Assembly: GCA_003445095.1 (NCBI GenBank)
Contig: DLVS01000078.1
Location: forward strand, 1-7,759
Direction: 5' to 3'
Length of the DNA: 7,759 bases
Source: Verrucomicrobiales bacterium
Lineage (GTDB): Bacteria; Verrucomicrobiota; Verrucomicrobiia; Limisphaerales; UBA9464
In this document: positions 6,484-7,759 of the stretch, piece by piece
How the letters are laid out: every line of letters begins with the position of its first letter
How positions within the stretch are numbered: the first letter of the stretch is position 1
Position numbers and translations under genes: made by a program
Notes under the pieces: model-generated
Told to the model about the DNA's origin: nothing
The model's database searches: none
Seen by the model: the letters and a program-made list of their open reading frames with translations, nothing else

Positions 6484-6591
6484 CGACACGATCAATCCCC
6501 TCCGTGTAAATTGGTGTCCATTGATGGTTCTCCCCCCTATTTCCTACCGCGCGGATAAGGCTTAGCCGGGCACGGAATCTGAAGTCGCAAC

Positions 6592-6621
6592 AAAAAACGG
6601 CACCCGAAACCGGGTGCCGTT
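6592..6621 (-). terminator. intrinsic terminator of the HU gene
   Basis: A perfect 11-bp stem, AACGGCACCCG (6596-6606) with CGGGTGCCGTT (6611-6621), closes a 4-nt loop. On the minus strand the hairpin is followed by a run of six T (complement of 6592-6597, two of them in the stem base). It starts about 18 nt after the HU stop codon. This is a textbook Rho-independent terminator for HU; in the plus direction it could also stop read-through from the monooxygenase operon, but without a T run. Confidence 0.9.
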
Positions 6622-6638
6622 GAATCGCGAAAGTCCGC

Positions 6639-6983
6639 TTACTTCGCTCCGAGAATGGTGTCCTTTGCCGCCTTCGCGACGCGAAACTTCACCACTTTCT
6701 TGGCCGGAATCTTCACGATAGCCTTCTTGAGCAACTCGGCCCGTCGGGGATCGCCCTCGGGGAACTGATTGGCTTGCGCCATCAATTGAGGGTTACGGCC
6801 TTCGCGGGCCTTGCGGTTAACGAGCACCAACTTGCCGATGCCGGGGAAGGTGAAGGTATTCTTGGCGTTTTTGTACGCCAATTGAGCCAGGGTCTCGAGG
6901 ACGACGACGGCCTGCTTCTTGGAGATTTCCGCCCCCTCAGCGAGAGCGGCAGCGATTTGCGATTTGGTGAGGGCTTTAGCCAT
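6639..6983 (-). CDS. HU-family DNA-binding protein with an enlarged arm region
   Basis: A nucleoid-associated protein of 114 residues; typical HU/IHF subunits have about 90-100. The N-terminal helices (MAKALTKSQIAAALAE, then SKKQAVVVLETLAQLA) and the FPGIGKLVLVNRKAREGRNP strand/turn (46-65) are standard HU, as is the closing KIPAKKVVKFRVAKAAKD (91-108). Between GRNP and KIPA, where canonical HU has about six residues (such as QTGEKI), this protein has 25 (66-90), including NQFPEGDPRRAELLKKA. The DNA-gripping beta arm is therefore rebuilt or lengthened. The start is ATG, complementary to 6981-6983, with no obvious Shine-Dalgarno sequence. The gene is monocistronic: a clear terminator follows, and upstream the kinase gene diverges. 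A paralogue specialised for some DNA structure is possible, or this may be the lineage's normal HU. Confidence 0.93.
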   Translation of the reverse strand: MAKALTKSQIAAALAEGAEISKKQAVVVLETLAQLAYKNAKNTFTFPGIGKLVLVNRKAREGRNPQLMAQANQFPEGDPRRAELLKKAIVKIPAKKVVKFRVAKAAKDTILGAK

Positions 6984-7251
6984 AGTTGGAGACTTTTGAA
7001 TTTGTATGTTGAGTCCAGAAATACGGACGGAGTGGCGGGCGATTTACGCAGAGGATTCGGTGTCGGCAAGGGAAATTCCCCGAAAATAAACGAAAACATT
7101 CGCGTTACCTCGTTCCGGTCCGTGATCACGGCCACCAGGACAGGATGTGCGTAATCCTACTGATCGAGTCAATGTCCGTTCTACTGAGGGACCCGATTCG
7201 GATGCGGAAGGCACCGGGAAGTTCCGCCTGAGCCGGTGGGCGCGGTAGCAA
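6984..7251. promoter_or_regulatory. divergent control region between HU and Ser/Thr kinase
   Basis: 268 bases without a supported gene. For HU (minus strand) TTGCCG (7069-7064) and TAAATC (7046-7041), 17 nt apart, form a weak candidate promoter about 55 nt upstream of the start codon. Two dyads are present: GGGAAATTCCC at 7070-7080 just upstream of that promoter, and CCGTGATCACGG at 7120-7131. No convincing promoter for the kinase was found. Confidence 0.4.
7120..7131. promoter_or_regulatory. 12-bp perfect palindrome, possible operator
   Basis: CCGTGATCACGG is a perfect 12-base palindrome lying midway between the divergent HU and kinase genes, a place where a dimeric regulator could act on both. 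About two palindromes of this length are expected by chance in a window this size, so position is the only argument in its favour. Confidence 0.2.
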
Positions 7252-7759
7252 ATGCCCGCCACGGTCGTCGGGTCAAAGGAGGCGCGAGCGCAGACTTCCT
7301 TGATCGAGGACATCCCGACAATCCCACCGCGGTCCCTTGACCCTCGGCTCGCCCACTTCCAACCTATGCCGGTGCCAGAACTCCGCTTCCTCACTGGCGA
7401 ATTTCGCTACGAGATTGTCCGCCAGATTTACGAAGGCGGCATGGGCGTCGTCTATGAAGCCCTTCAGCATGGCGCTTCCAGCTTCCGGAAACGGGTTGCC
7501 ATCAAAGTCATTCGTGAACGCTTCGCCAGTCAGAAGGAATTCTTGGACAACTTCGTGGGAGAAGCCCGTCTCGTCGCGGACTTGATCCACACCAACATCG
7601 TCCAGACCTATCATTATGGTGAGTCCGGCGGGATGAGCTTCATCTGCATGGAGTACATCAACGGCTTCAACCTCGAACAGTTCCTGCAACGACTCAACGT
7701 GCGAAATCGCAAGCTGCCGATCGAGCTGGCCGTGTTTATTGTGAGCCGAATCGCGCGCG
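7252..7759 (+). CDS. Hanks-type Ser/Thr protein kinase, N-terminal part, cut by the window edge
   Basis: The first 169 residues of a Ser/Thr protein kinase open at the window end. The N-lobe motifs are: nucleotide loop IYEGGMGVVYEA (59-70), VAIK with the ATP-anchoring K85, helix-C E104 in FVGEARLVADLIHTNIVQTY, and hinge ICMEYINGFNL (131-141). The catalytic HRD and DFG motifs lie beyond the window. In the nucleotide loop the first glycine of GxGxxG is tyrosine (Y60 in IYEGGMG). An extension of about 50 residues with IEDIPTIPPRSLDPRL (18-33) precedes the kinase fold. The start is uncertain: ATG 7252 directly follows an in-frame TAG at 7246-7248; TTG 7300 and ATG 7366 are alternatives. A strong AAAGGAGG at 7275-7282 lies 17 nt before TTG 7300, too far for ideal use. 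The extension reads like protein, so 7252 is kept. Likely a signalling kinase of the large PVC families; its C-terminal sensor or anchor is not visible. Confidence 0.87.
   Translation, partial: MPATVVGSKEARAQTSLIEDIPTIPPRSLDPRLAHFQPMPVPELRFLTGEFRYEIVRQIYEGGMGVVYEALQHGASSFRKRVAIKVIRERFASQKEFLDNFVGEARLVADLIHTNIVQTYHYGESGGMSFICMEYINGFNLEQFLQRLNVRNRKLPIELAVFIVSRIAR

Noticed and set aside
7273..7689. A minus-strand open frame of 138 codons at the window end
   Set aside because: It opposes the kinase N-lobe, where the glycine loop, VAIK and hinge motifs are unmistakable.
1..7759. CRISPR array, tRNA, rRNA, insertion sequence or prophage genes
   Set aside because: No regularly spaced direct repeats, no cloverleaf-like or rRNA-like segments and no transposase or integrase motifs were seen on either strand.

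Overview
The window looks like chromosomal DNA from a GC-rich member of the PVC group, most likely Verrucomicrobiota near Pedosphaera/Limisphaerales. This rests on recognition of family flavour, not on a search. The pointers are a DUF4190 membrane domain joined to a pseudopilin-like 'LLPALAKAKAKA' segment, a Ser/Thr kinase with the 'EFRYEIVRQIYEGGMGVVYEA' opening, an HU protein with an expanded DNA-binding arm, and weak or absent Shine-Dalgarno sequences. I see no transposase, integrase, CRISPR array, tRNA or rRNA. Housekeeping genes (S21, HU) flank a small accessory block.

Layout: (1) 1-149, minus strand, 3'-truncated ribosomal protein S21 (rpsU). (2) 150-494, a divergent intergenic region holding a tandem-hairpin repeat. 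(3) 495-1202, plus strand, DUF4190/pseudopilin-like membrane protein. (4) 1203-1340, a convergent gap with a GC-rich hairpin. (5) 1341-2114, minus strand, HAD-superfamily phosphatase. (6) 2115-2422, a second divergent region with a second copy of the tandem-hairpin repeat. (7) 2423-6358, three closely packed plus-strand genes: alpha/beta hydrolase, secreted beta-propeller-like protein with an N-terminal carboxypeptidase-regulatory-like domain, and FAD-dependent monooxygenase. (8) 6359-6638, a convergent gap with a clear intrinsic terminator serving the minus-strand HU gene. (9) 6639-6983, minus strand, HU-family protein. (10) 6984-7251, a divergent control region. (11) 7252-7759, plus strand, start of a Ser/Thr protein kinase that runs off the window.

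The three-gene block at 2423-6358 is the only group likely to work together. The junctions are 13 nt between the first two genes, and a 1-nt stop/start overlap (or a 29-nt gap) between the second and third. A cytoplasmic hydrolase and a group A flavin monooxygenase suggest modification of a small organic molecule, and the exported propeller-like protein could bind or process an extracellular substrate; no substrate can be read from the sequence. The most unusual non-coding signal is the pair of tandem-hairpin repeats, about 1.9 kb apart. They match at 35 of 45 ungapped positions, share orientation, lie in divergent promoter regions, and show a compensatory base-pair change in one stem.
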